DNA of 64,000 bases from NCBI GenBank assembly GCA_009599575.1, contig VWND01000017.1, forward strand, positions 620,001 to 684,000. The letters are read 5' to 3'. The position numbers were made by a program, and so were the translations under genes. Source of the stretch: Blumeriella jaapii (taxonomy: Eukaryota > Ascomycota > Leotiomycetes > Helotiales > Drepanopezizaceae). The notes beneath the pieces were generated by a model. That model saw only the letters and a list, made by a program, of their open reading frames with translations, had not been told where the DNA came from and did no database searches. This document shows positions 1-10,534 of this stretch, in pieces. Position 1 is the first letter of the stretch, and each line of letters starts with the position of its first letter.

Positions 1-222
1 GGCGTTCTGGAAGCTGGCTCGCGAGCCGTCACTTGCGCGCCGTCACTTGCACCGCTGCAAGTTGGCTCCGCCGGCGCATCCCGTGCTGACGATCAAGGCC
101 GGCTTTTCAGCTCGGCGTGGTTGTGATAGAGGAGTGTACCTAGGTACAGTACGTAAGTACATAAGGCCCGGCGACGTCCCTCGTTTTGGTGTATCGTGGT
201 GTGACCACTCGTCGAGGAATCG

Positions 223-229
223 TATATAA
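223..229 (+). promoter_or_regulatory. TATA-like element of the permease gene
   Basis: A TATATAA heptamer lies about 84 bp upstream of the permease start codon at 313, a usual fungal TATA-to-ATG distance. Assignment rests on motif and position only. Confidence 0.45.
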
Positions 230-312
230 CCTCCGTCTGATCGAGCTACAGGACGACACTGCACCGCACTCACGGCACTCTGAGCACTTCTCCAAGAGCC
301 GGCTCCCTCCTC

Positions 313-1790
313 ATGTCGGCCTTTCCAGCGGACAAGAAGACGTCGCTCGTCGACACCGGCCGCCTCCACTCGGATTCGGACTACGAGAATGGCTCCGTGG
401 ACCAGATCACGGCCTTGGTGCAAGAGGGTTGGTGTAGCCCCATGCGAAAGCCAGCGCGCACTTGATGCTAACTGCCCATACAGACCACAGCCATGCCATC
501 AAACTCCGCACCATGTCCTGGCAGAAGGCGGCCTGCCTGCTCGCCGGCGACCAAGTGTGCCTCGCCATCATGGCGCAAACGTGGTCTCTCTCCGTCCTCG
601 GTTGGCTGCCCGGCATGTTGACGATCGCCGTGGCCGGCGTCCTCTTCTGGATCACCTCTCTCACCATGCACAGGTTCATCATGCAGCATCCCCAGATCAA
701 AGACATCTGCGACTTTGCCTACTACGCCTGCGGCCAGTCGCGCGTGGCCTACGAGTTCGCGGGCTTCATGCTGCTGGCCAACAACATCCTGCTCATTGGC
801 TTCCACGTCCTCACCGGGGCCAAGGTCCTCAACACCCTCTCGGACCACAGCGCGTGCACCGTCGTCTTCTCCATCATCGCGACCGTGATGGGCGTGGTCA
901 TGTCGGCCCCGCGCACCCTCAACCACGTCTCGTTCATGTCCATGTTCTCGGCGGCGTGCATGGCCATCGCCATTCTGCTCTTCCTCGTCTTCGCCGGGGT
1001 CGAGGAGGCGCCGCTCTACGGCTACGGCGGCTCCTATCCCAGCCTCGGCGCCGTCAAGACGTACGCCTTCCCCCAGCCCGGCACCACCTGGGTGGCCTGT
1101 ATGAACGCCGTGCTCAACATCACCTTTCTCTGGGTGCCGCAGATCCTCTTCCCGACCTTCATCGCGGAGATGGAGAGGCCGCAGGACTTCCCCAAGGCGC
1201 TCGCCGTGCTGGCCGCCATCTCCGCCATCCTGTTCGTCGTGCCCCCGGCCCTCGGCTTCCACTTCCTGGGCCAGTACTCGACGGCGCCAGCCTTCGGCTC
1301 GCTCGGCGTCGTCGCCTACAAGAAGGCCTCCTTCGCCTTCGTCATCGTGCCCACCATCGTCATCGGCGTCATCTACGCCAACGTCACGGGCAAGTTCATC
1401 TACTTCCGCCTCCTCGGCGCCAGCCGCCACGCCCACTCCCACACCTTCACCGGCTGGGCTGTCTGGGGCCTCCTCATGCTCGGCATCTGGGCCCTGGGCT
1501 TCGTCTTCGCCGAGGTCATTCCCTCCATGGGCGATTTCCTGTCGCTGCTAGGCGCCGCCTTCGACTCCTTCTTCGGCTTCATCTTCTTTGCGATTGCTTA
1601 CGCCCAGATGTACAAGGGCCGGTTCTGGGACGGGCCGAGGCGGAGCCTGATGACTGTCGTACACATTTTTGTCATGGCGTGTGGCTTGTTCTTGCTGGGG
1701 CCGGGTCTGTACGCGGCGGTAGAGGCTATCATCGACGATTACTCGGGGGGCACGAAGCCGGCGTTTAGCTGTGCCAACTTGGCTATCTAG
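313..1790 (+). CDS. AAAP-family amino-acid permease (Aa_trans)
   Basis: This encodes a plasma-membrane or vacuolar amino-acid/proton symporter of the AAAP superfamily, most like fungal neutral amino-acid permeases of the MTR type. Exons are 313-427 and 484-1790, giving 473 aa. The 56-nt intron has a clear branch site (GCTAAC) before CAG at 481-483 and restores one continuous frame. The N-terminal 40 residues are hydrophilic. The family's start signature (IKLRTMSWQKAACLLAGDQV) follows, then about 11 hydrophobic helices across residues 50-460, including an AEM loop (FIAEMERPQDFP) typical of the group. Length matches the family. The start was chosen as the first ATG after the TATA-like element that splices in frame. 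The substrate cannot be told from sequence; neutral amino acids are an inference from the subfamily. Confidence 0.88.
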
Positions 1791-4700
1791 ATGCTGTTGT
1801 TGCTCTAGCGTTTTAGCGAAGAATGATGATAGCGCGTGTTTGTGTAAATGCCAGCTACTGTACTTTGAAGATGACACACGGCCCGAGAACCTTCCTTACC
1901 GTGAACAGATCCCTTGCACATCGTCAATTCTGTCGCCCGGATGCCACACAAGACTCTTTACATCTCGTCTCCAGCTGCACCGTTATCACCCAAATCACCT
2001 TCTTCTCGGTCCACGTAGGCAACACTTTCCCGTTCCCGCTGCTACGACCACGTAAGCGAGAAAACGTCAACATAGCGCAAACCCGGACTCCTCACGAGCC
2101 CTCGACACCAGCACTCTCCCTCGCGCGTATCCAAACAGAACAATCTCGCCCGTGCGTCTGCGTACAAGCCTGACCAGGCTTCCAGCCTTGGTAGCGAGAC
2201 TCTCGATTTTGGAAGCGCGAAGTCCCAGACAACGCTTTGCAAGGAGCGTGAACAAAAAGGAGGAGGTACTTGGAAGACGACCTGCCACCTCCAGATGGTC
2301 TTCTTCTTCTTCTCTCCCATTGCTTCTTCCATCTCCTTGCGAAATTTTCTCTCTTTTTTTGGTCTCGGGTGAGATCAAGATGGGGCACGTGTAGATGCTG
2401 ATCAAATATGGCCATCCATGGCGACGCCAGACTCCTCTTCAGCAAAACCATGGACGCAGACGCCGCTCACACTCCATGTCTCGGCTGCAACATAGGCCAG
2501 TTTCTTACCAGTTGCGCCGCCCACTGACGATCAGAATCCTCTGTGACAAGCACAGCGAAGAAGCTCCGATTCATAAGAACTCTACTATCCAGCCGCTCGC
2601 CACCCTGAAAGCAGTCTTCTCAGAGAAGCCCAACTGAATCAGACCAGGATCGAACTCCCTGGCGGCAAGAGATACTGTGGTGTCAATGGCTCTATCGAAG
2701 CAACTTTCTACTCCGCAGAGACACGGTATACCGTGCTTTACCAGGACAGAAGTTATGACACGGCGACTGCTGAGGATGTCTCAGCATGTGGAAGCTCTGA
2801 CAGTTGCCCACCAGAACACCTGAACTGTCGACGAACATGGCCAAGTATGTGTCACGTGACATGGCCTGCTCAGATGTACGGTACAAACCGACGACATCTC
2901 CCCAGATAGTTCAGCAACCACTCAATCAACAACCACTTACCTACTTACTTCAACCCTTGTTTGACCGCACAACAAGCATCAATTAATTCAGAAGGAGAAA
3001 TTTGGATCCGGCTCGCTCAGGAGAAGTCTTGTAATGTGCTGCTTCGCAAAGCTACAGGATTGCAAAAGCAGATGGGCAGGCATCTGGAGATTTGCTTTTA
3101 ACCTAAGGTGGATGAGACAGGGCAAGATCATCGTGATGTGAAACTGTACATTGTCATCGGTTTATTGTTCTACAGCTGAGAATCTGAAAATGGACAACTT
3201 AAATAGTGACAATGTAACTAACCCATCAAGTTATTTTTGATGCGAAGGGATACGCTATACCAATACAAATGTATTCAGGCATTTCGGTATGGTCCGAAGT
3301 ACCGAAACAAACTTTTAAACGGTTACGGTGAATTGCCAAAATAGATCAGCAAGCAATGACCCTGCCCCAGACTATTGACTGGTTTGCGATTTCCTTCACG
3401 TACCTTATCTGCCAGTTGTATCTCCTCCTCTTCATGGAGCCAGAGGAGTCGCTGGCGGAGTATCACATGCATACCAGGTGCGAAAAAGCTCTCAGTATCA
3501 TCAGAAACTCAGGAGAACCTGCTTTCGCCCCCAACTCTTCTGTGGCCGGTCGCCAAGCATCTGTATCACCATTGCTACAGGTGCTTCGGCCACTCGAATG
3601 CAAGTGTCTGCGATCTCCACCGGTGCATAGCTCTAGGATTCCTCGTAGGAGGGCAGTTCACTTCTCCGTGAGCCTGCTGGCCGGTCACTTCTCCGCGCTT
3701 CGACTGACTGGCGTCTTCGTGGTTAGATGACAAACGTGCCATAATAGCAGGAAAGCGATGATTGTAAGACCTGCGACGCGACTAACAACGTCTCCAGCGA
3801 TTGCGCCAGTGTTGCTTGAGCATACAGTATCTCTGGAGACTGTGATCATTTCTGGCATGTGCTTGTTCCCGCCGAAGACTTCACCTCACACTTTCACGTA
3901 TCGTGTTGCGCACCGTTGGCATAATCAGCATCGGAGAACTGCTGCGCGAATCCCTCCGAAATAAAGCTCTGAGTGAGAGTCGGGACATTGCAATGAGCGG
4001 CGGCGCCTGGCCCGTCAATTTCTCACCCGCGTTAATTGCGTGAACATCGCTAGCCCCGGATCAAAGCTCTGCGTCGATGTGCACAGTGGAAGTGTGTATC
4101 GAATCTCCATATTGAGCATGTCGTAATGCAGAGTTTCAAGTAGAGCCCGGTTGTGTTTCAGAACAGAAGTCTGTTCTGCTCTAGCGGTCTAATAGAATGC
4201 GCGACTGAAGAGACGGATTGCTGATCAAGAACTCCTTGTGTATGGAACGCTATAGTGGTCAGCTGGATGCATTCGCGGTCGGATATGCCCAATCAATGAT
4301 GTTTGCAGAATCCAGCTCGCGTGGGTAGCAGACCAGTCTGCGAAAGTAGATGTGCGAACAGTCCAATGATATTGCTTGCTGCGTAGTGGTTCGATCGATC
4401 ATATGGGTAGAAAAATGTAATAACGTTATCGGTTGTTTGGGAGACATAATCGGCGCGCTTTAATGTAACTGGATAATCAAGACCTCATTAGCACTGTTCA
4501 TCATTGCTGTTCTGATTACCCTTCCTGGAATCACTTAGCTATATCTTTGACTTCGTTGTTGAATCAGCCGGACGTGCCGGTAAGTCTTGAAGAAGCTTTG
4601 ATTTTGCAAACTGTGTTAGAGCCCATCGTTCAGTCCCTGAAATCATTGAAATCAATAAGAATACTCGTAAGCACGAGATTCCGACGTTCGGTCGCGCGAT

Positions 4701-5443
4701 TATACTTATCGAGCATAGGGAGTACTAGTTTCTTATCTTCAAAGTGGCGACAAAGAACGATGGAGCTCAAATTCCATCAAACCGTGACCGAGGCCAAAAT
4801 AACTGGGGTGGGTTGGCATGTTAGCTCAGATTTGAGAAAGACTCAGGTCTCCAAGACTTACGTAAGTGTCTTTTTTGGCAGTTGTTTTGATTAAGCGAGC
4901 TAACCCACCACAATCCTCAAGCATTTTCCTAGATTCTTTCAATAACATCATTTGTATGCAAAGTAAGGATATCATCGAAAAAGATAGAGGTTTTTAGGAA
5001 GTAGTAACAAATGGGTTAATTCGATGTTTTTCGATTCATCAAGAAATTTTTTCATACTCCGACGTTCTGAAAAAATACCAAACTGTGTTCTGTTGAAAGT
5101 GATTCAGTTTCTCTCTTATATACGCAAAGTCAATGTTTATCAAATAAAGGGTTAAAAGTAGTGAATAATTACCATCTAGTAAACAGTGAATGTCCAAAGA
5201 TTCTGTGAGTCAACAATAACACGTTCTAGCTTGAGTAATAGCTTATCTAAGCTTGACCTTGACAATACGCGTTCGGTTTTCGCAGAGTCAACAACTCCTT
5301 TCGATCTACTGTTTGAAACTCGGCCCCACCACAACCCCCATTCAAAGCCGACTACTATTCCCCACCTTCCCTCCTTACAACTTCACAACTTCTCATCCTT
5401 TGCTACACCATCCCTTCTCTTAGCACACCTCAAACCTTCTCAT
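1791..5443. other. Gene-poor stretch, no supported gene
   Basis: About 3.7 kb without a supportable gene. It becomes AT-rich from about 3000 to 5300. A TCACGTGA-type site lies at 2851-2860 and a CACGTG at 2386-2391. Open frames here are short, lack family features and show no coherent splicing. The only coding-looking piece is a 111-codon open frame without a start codon at 2577-2909 (see findings). No terminal repeats or transposase or reverse-transcriptase motifs were recognised. Confidence 0.6.
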
Positions 5444-5470
5444 ACCACAAAGACCACAAAGACCACAAAG
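5444..5470 (+). repeat. Three perfect 9-bp tandem repeats in the 5' leader
   Basis: ACCACAAAG is repeated three times without mismatch, ending five bases before the ATG at 5476. It sits in the A/C-rich leader of the SANT-like gene and may lie in its 5' UTR. Confidence 0.85.
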
Positions 5471-5475
5471 ACACA

Positions 5476-6866
5476 ATGCCAGGTGAGAGATGGCACAAGG
5501 AGGAGCTTGAAGCTCTCAAGTGGATTTTGGATCGCAAGGAGGAACGACGCGTCGAAGCATTCCGCCACGGCGCGGTTTGGGAGGCAGACAAATGGAGCTG
5601 GGATGTTGTCGCGCACAAGATGACTCGAGTTGCAGCCAGGGATGGGTGGCCCTACTATCGTGACTACACTGGCAAGGTGTGCTACACAGCTTATCGAAAG
5701 AGAAAAGCTCTCATGGCAGACACGGGCCCGGGGAGTTCTATTCCTACTGCTCAAGAGTACGAGCAGTCTACAGCGTCAATGGTACATCCATCTCAACTCC
5801 TAGATGTAAGTGACAAAGAAGCACCACCCTTTTACTATCTTGTCGCGATTGGTCTAGCTTACACAATTATCATCTGTAGCAAACTGCAGCACAAGGAAAT
5901 AGAATGAATCTTCTGCCATCCTACTTGCCAGCTCCAGTTGCAGCGCCGATCGCACCAGTTATCGATCTCAACTACCACAACCCATACGGATTTGCGAAAC
6001 CCAAAGCTCCTTCTTCTTCTCCAGCTCTGGTTTCCGCGCCGACGCCATCAGTGAATACGAGAGAACATTACAACCTGTACGGATTCTCACAACTTGACAC
6101 TCCGCCCCCACAAGCAACTTCAATTGCTACGCTGTACCATTCAACCCAGCAAGGCACTCCCAATGTGTCCCGGCCACTATCAAGTCACTCTGGAGGGCCA
6201 GTTACACGCTCAGAGCAACGTCGTCGACTTCCCGATGGACCACAGCCTTACACAGCTCCCTCTGCAAATCCATACCAACAGTCTACTGGCGCTACATCGA
6301 TGTTGTATCACGGACCCGCTGCATCTGCTCCAGCATCAACGATGTATCCCGGGTTTGCTCCACCTGCCTCCTCAGCACTACCAAGCCCCATACCCAGTGA
6401 ATTCACGACTGTATCAGCACGGTTCTTTGGCCCTCCCGCAGCATCCATTCCTGCCCCAGGTTCCGGCGTTTGGCAGTCTCAAACCGGTGTCGTCACTGCC
6501 CCAGAAGGCTCCTACTGGTGCCCCCCCGAGCCCCCCTACCACTGGACCCCCGATGGAGAGAGATGCGCTTAAGGAGGTCTACCTGTTCAGTGGGATAGGT
6601 CAACCTTCTAATCTCGTTCCCGGCCGCCGCAGAGGTAGATGGACATGGAAGATGGTCGCTGAGGAGATGAACCGCCGCTCTGTTGGTGCTTCGTGGAACG
6701 TGGGTCGTCGATACAATGAGGGCTCGTGCCATCAAATGACCAAGTAAGTCTGCCATTCCAGGCACCCATATCACAGATCCATAGGATAGGGCAAGTCTAA
6801 TGTGTCATTATCAGGTACAACAAGGAGGAATGGGACGAGGAGCAAGATCTCGATGGAAATGAGTAG
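5476..6866 (+). CDS. Unrecognised protein with two SANT/Myb-like modules
   Basis: I do not recognise this gene. The best model has four exons: 5476-5805, 5880-6517, 6591-6743 and 6815-6866, giving 390 aa. All three introns are GT-AG, 71-74 nt, and phase-compatible; the 6518-6590 intron resolves an otherwise early stop. Residues 5-78 form a charged, aromatic module (WHKEELEALKWILDRKE, then WSWDVVAHKM and YRDYTGKV) resembling a SANT/Myb/trihelix helix-turn-helix. Residues 110-322 are a Pro/Ser/Tyr-rich linker with a repeated NPYGF/NLYGF motif. Residues 340-378 look like the back half of a second module (WTWKMVAEEMNRR, then RRYNEGSC). A DNA- or protein-binding nuclear role is only an inference. 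The C-runs at 6521-6536 make a sequencing error an alternative to the second intron. Confidence 0.62.
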
Positions 6867-8274
6867 GATGGGCCAGAACTCAGGTCTGCGAGAGGAAGAT
6901 CCGAACTTCTACCCTGATCTTTACAGGAGAAGATGTTTCGAATCCATAAGGTCTTCCTGTCTGCAAAAAACCAGCGGATCCGGATTTCTACCCTGACCTT
7001 TACAGGAGAAGATATTCCGCATTCATGTAAATGTCCCAGTCTGCGAGAGCAGGATACCTGATACTAGAACTTCTACCCTGATGTTTACAGGAGAAGATTT
7101 TCGAGTTCAGAAGATTTTCCTCAGATGATTTTCCGGTCTGCAAAAAATGCGTTAGATTAGGAATGAAAACTGCTTAATCCTGTTTTTGTTTTCCTACTAA
7201 TCGTAATCTCTTGTGAAAATGATTTGCAATCTTGAACGACACAAAAAAACACAAATTTCCTTTGACGTTTTCTTTCACAACATATATAGAATTGATAGGT
7301 ATTGAGCAGAAGCTGTGTAGTCATCCTCAACCTCTTCTGCTATTTCGATTAATTGGTAAGCATAATATGCGATCTCAAGCAAACCAAGAAACCCACTCTC
7401 CTTGTGAGCTTTACTTTCACCTTTTACAACCACGTCGAATATCGAATGAAAACCGTGTAGTAAAAACTACATCTCTTTGTTCTCTCGACTTATATACGAT
7501 TGCAACATGCAGACACGAACAGGTTTAAAAAACCAACCTTTCCATCCCATTCTCTCCTTTTCATGTGTTCTTTTGCAGAAACATAACTACAAGCTTGTAC
7601 CATCGGAATATTGCAAGGGGTCGGGCCTTTACCCTAGTCAAGGGAGCTATTGGCGCACTCTTTGTCACGATTGCTATTACAGCATTTCGCTCATTGAACC
7701 AAGTTTAAAGAAAACCCCAAAAGAACGGGACACGGAGAGGGGTGGGGGGGATGCAGTAAGCGCCACAGGATTTCCCTCTTCTATTCATTTGACCCAGAGG
7801 GAAAACAGTTTGATTCTCCAAATGAGGAATCTTACAATATCAAAGGCAATCGGAGACTGCTTTCCATCCTTCCGTCATAAAATTTCTGTGGGATTCTTCC
7901 GCCCAGGCCCCGCAATTGTCGTTCAATACCGCCAAGGATTCTAAGCGAAAAGTAAACAAGCTATTTGCCTGCATCCCTTGGATGCCAATTTCACCCTAAC
8001 AGAATACTAAAGTTGGGAAAGAAGGAACGAAAGATAATAATAATACGTGTGTGTGTGCGAGACTGGCAGTGCATTCAGAGTGTACTCATATGTCTCTTCA
8101 AATAATGTTTGTTTTGTGAAGATCATTGCTTAGGTATTATGCACGCTAAATTGAAGAACCCATCCCACCCCTACCGCATGCAAAATACTCTTGAAAACGC
8201 CCAGCACACCCCCTAACTCCCGTAAATGCTCCTTCACCACAAATTTTGCCCGGGTATCGCACTCGCACGCCAAC
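6867..8274. other. Spacer between convergent genes
   Basis: Apart from the minisatellite at its left end I see no gene. A 155-codon open frame at 7477-7944 has no family features or codon pattern that supports it. The right part probably contains the DRN1 3' UTR. Confidence 0.6.
6883..7145 (+). repeat. Imperfect minisatellite, unit 79-85 bp
   Basis: The core TTCTACCCTGA, followed by TTTACAGGAGAAGAT, occurs at 6907, 6986 and 7071. A second shared element, GTCTGC followed by GAGAG or AAAAAA, precedes each unit and closes the array near 7136. Units have diverged by substitutions and small indels. The array starts about 17 bp after the stop codon of the SANT-like gene, so it lies in its 3' UTR. 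Confidence 0.85.
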
Positions 8275-10042
8275 CTAATCCGTAAAATCAAACTCCTTGA
8301 ACGCGGCCTTGAACGCGTCAATGTCCTTCGTCTCTTCCTCGACGGTCTGTTCACAATCCTGCCATTTCAACCGGTTCTCGAGACCCAGAAGCTTCGCCAA
8401 GACGGTACGTCCAAACTGGATGTTGAAGCGCAGCTTGAAGTTAAAAGGGAGAGTCAAGCATTTTGTGCTCCCCTGGGGCTCGGTCTCGCTGGGGGGAGAC
8501 CAGATCCAGACGCGGAAGAAGTCATTGTCATCCTTGCCGATGCCAGGATCGCGAGCCTCAAATTCAGGGTATTTCAGATTCTCGGCCTCAACGCGGAAGG
8601 CGGCCTCGACTAGTCCTTTGCGGATTGTGTCCTCGGACATGGGAACGAACTGCCAGTGGGCGTGGATGCCATCTGCTCTGCTAATCTCATAAGTGACAGC
8701 GCCGAGTTTGTTCTTGCTATCTCTGGCTACCATGTTTTGTAACGCCTCTTTGAATCGAGTCATCTCGGCGTACGTCTTTTCCATGGAGTTATCCTCGTCT
8801 AGGATCATGGCGAGCGTGGGAGAATGGGTGAGCGGAATGATGAGAGCATGGCCAGGGTAGTTCACTCCGTGCTCTACGTTTGTGGTAGATGTGGTGAGAG
8901 GACCCTTGGCAATTGTGACATACGCATCGTCGCCAATGGTAGAAATCAGGTGGGTGGCGAGGTTAGGGTTCGATAGACAGAAGAAGCACTGTCCTGGACC
9001 TGGTGGGGGTTTTCGTGGACCTCCACGGTGACGCTTGTTGCGGTAGCCATTGTCGTGACTAGCATAGCGAGAGTATGGGTCAGACTCATGAGCGGGTCTC
9101 TTCTTTGGTCTCGATTGGAATGGCGACGCGGTGGTGCCTACGGGGAGGACGGCATTGGGGTCGATGGAGGTCTGGAGCGAAAAAGCATAGAGCGATTTTT
9201 GCTTTGCGGCATTCCCGTGAGCTGCAAGCGAAATGAAACGGGTGATGGGCTTGACGTCTGGGCTGTCCACAGTCGGAGGGAAGAAGAAGGGTTCTCGTTC
9301 GTAAAAAAAGGTCGGCGTGGTGGAAAAGTGATAGCGAGGCTTCAGGGCGGAGCACAGGTCCGAGATATGCTCGAAGCCATCGGGTGGGAGGACATCTCCA
9401 GGTGGTATGACCACCTTCGAGCCAATTCTGACGGAGGCTGGCCAGCATGTAGTAAGGAGGATGTCGGTGGAATTTGCGCCGTGCAGAGCCCTCGCATCAC
9501 CAACTGTATGGAACGGCAGATAGTCCTCCTTTGACAGGCCTCCAACTATGGTCTCGTCCAATTTGCCTCCAAGTGTGACGATTTTGATTCCCTCAGATGT
9601 TTTCGTTGTGCTTCGCTTTGCAAGGTAATGCAAGTTTGGACAGATCTATGATGGCAATTAGCGTGACAAATCTTGGGATGGTGCCTGCTATCTGTACCTC
9701 TTCATCCTTTTCGATCTTTTCTATGATTCGCGGGGGTAGAGGAGTTGTGCCGACGGTGAAGTATGTAGGTAGGGGAACCTGAATGGCGCCGTTGAGAAGC
9801 TCCCCCACGGTGTCGTCGTCCTCTGCAAACAGATTGCCAGCAACAATTGCGAGAGTAAAGCTATTCTTGGCATGCAGTGTCGAGATCTTCGTAAACACTG
9901 TCTTCAACTGGCCGTTGATGTCACCGAGGACGATACTAAAAGCGCGTCAGCTGAGTTCCAAGTGCTCTGACACCAGTCTGCTTGGAGAATAGCACAGCGT
10001 AAGAAGTACTATCAAACATGATACTTACATCTTGGAAGCCAT
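8275..10042 (-). CDS. DRN1: CWF19L1/Drn1-like lariat-RNA processing protein
   Basis: This is the homologue of yeast Drn1 and human CWF19L1, which associates with the debranching enzyme Dbr1 and late spliceosomes in intron-lariat turnover. Exons on the minus strand are 10042-10029, 9935-9698 and 9645-8275; the summed length is divisible by three and gives 540 aa, the usual family length. The N-terminus (MASKIIVLGDINGQ, residues 1-14) starts the metallophosphatase-like domain seen in the family. Residues 300-420 carry the CwfJ C-terminal domain 1: a QCFFCLSNP motif, a PGHALIIPLTH motif and an HAHWQFVP motif of HIT-like type. CwfJ domain 2 follows to the end. The first exon is only 14 nt. It is head-to-head with UTP20, 492 bp apart. 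Confidence 0.88.
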
Positions 10043-10534
10043 GGTTGATGAAGAGGGTGTAAGAAGTTGGTTTGGTAGATGTGGTGGAGAAGTTCGAAAG
10101 GTAACGCGACAGCGAGGTTTTTATGATAACGGGGAGCGGCTTATCGCCTTATCTTAGCGTGCTGCTCATCTACTGTGTCTACCTATATTTAGCGGGGTGA
10201 ATACCTGCTTTGAATTGGCTGCTGTTTGGTGAATCTTCAGATAATTCTGGCAATTGCAAACACTAGAGATCTTCAAGGCTCTACTTTGATCTCAAGCTTT
10301 TTGATCTTAATCAGAGTCGCTTTCTTATTCACTGGTGTAAACATTAAGGACTTTTTGTGAATAAATTTTTAGAACGCGCTTAGCCTGCCACAGATATTCT
10401 GCCGCGTCTCACCGGCCTCGGCGCAAAGAAATATTTGGGAGGCGCTTGTGAGCTTCATGATAAGAAATAATCATGCGCTCGACATAGATCCACGACCACA
10501 ATTCCACGCCTTGTTGCGCCCGGCCGCAATCAAG
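10043..10534. promoter_or_regulatory. Shared DRN1/UTP20 divergent promoter
   Basis: This 492-bp interval separates the start codons of two divergently transcribed RNA-processing genes, so it must hold both promoters. I see no clear TATA box. Co-regulation is an inference from arrangement. Confidence 0.55.

Noticed and set aside
389..1768. Long plus- and minus-strand open frames overlapping the permease gene
   Set aside because: They are His/Arg/Gly-rich shadows caused by high GC at third codon positions of the real gene, with no membrane pattern or family motif.
3356..3730. 124-codon plus-strand open frame
   Set aside because: One hydrophobic stretch but no start context, family motif or coherent exon neighbours.
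4900..5440. Possible transposon relict in the AT-rich stretch
   Set aside because: No terminal repeats, target-site duplication or transposase/reverse-transcriptase motifs could be found by eye.
7477..7944. 155-codon plus-strand open frame
   Set aside because: No recognisable domain, poor start context and composition like the surrounding AT-rich spacer.
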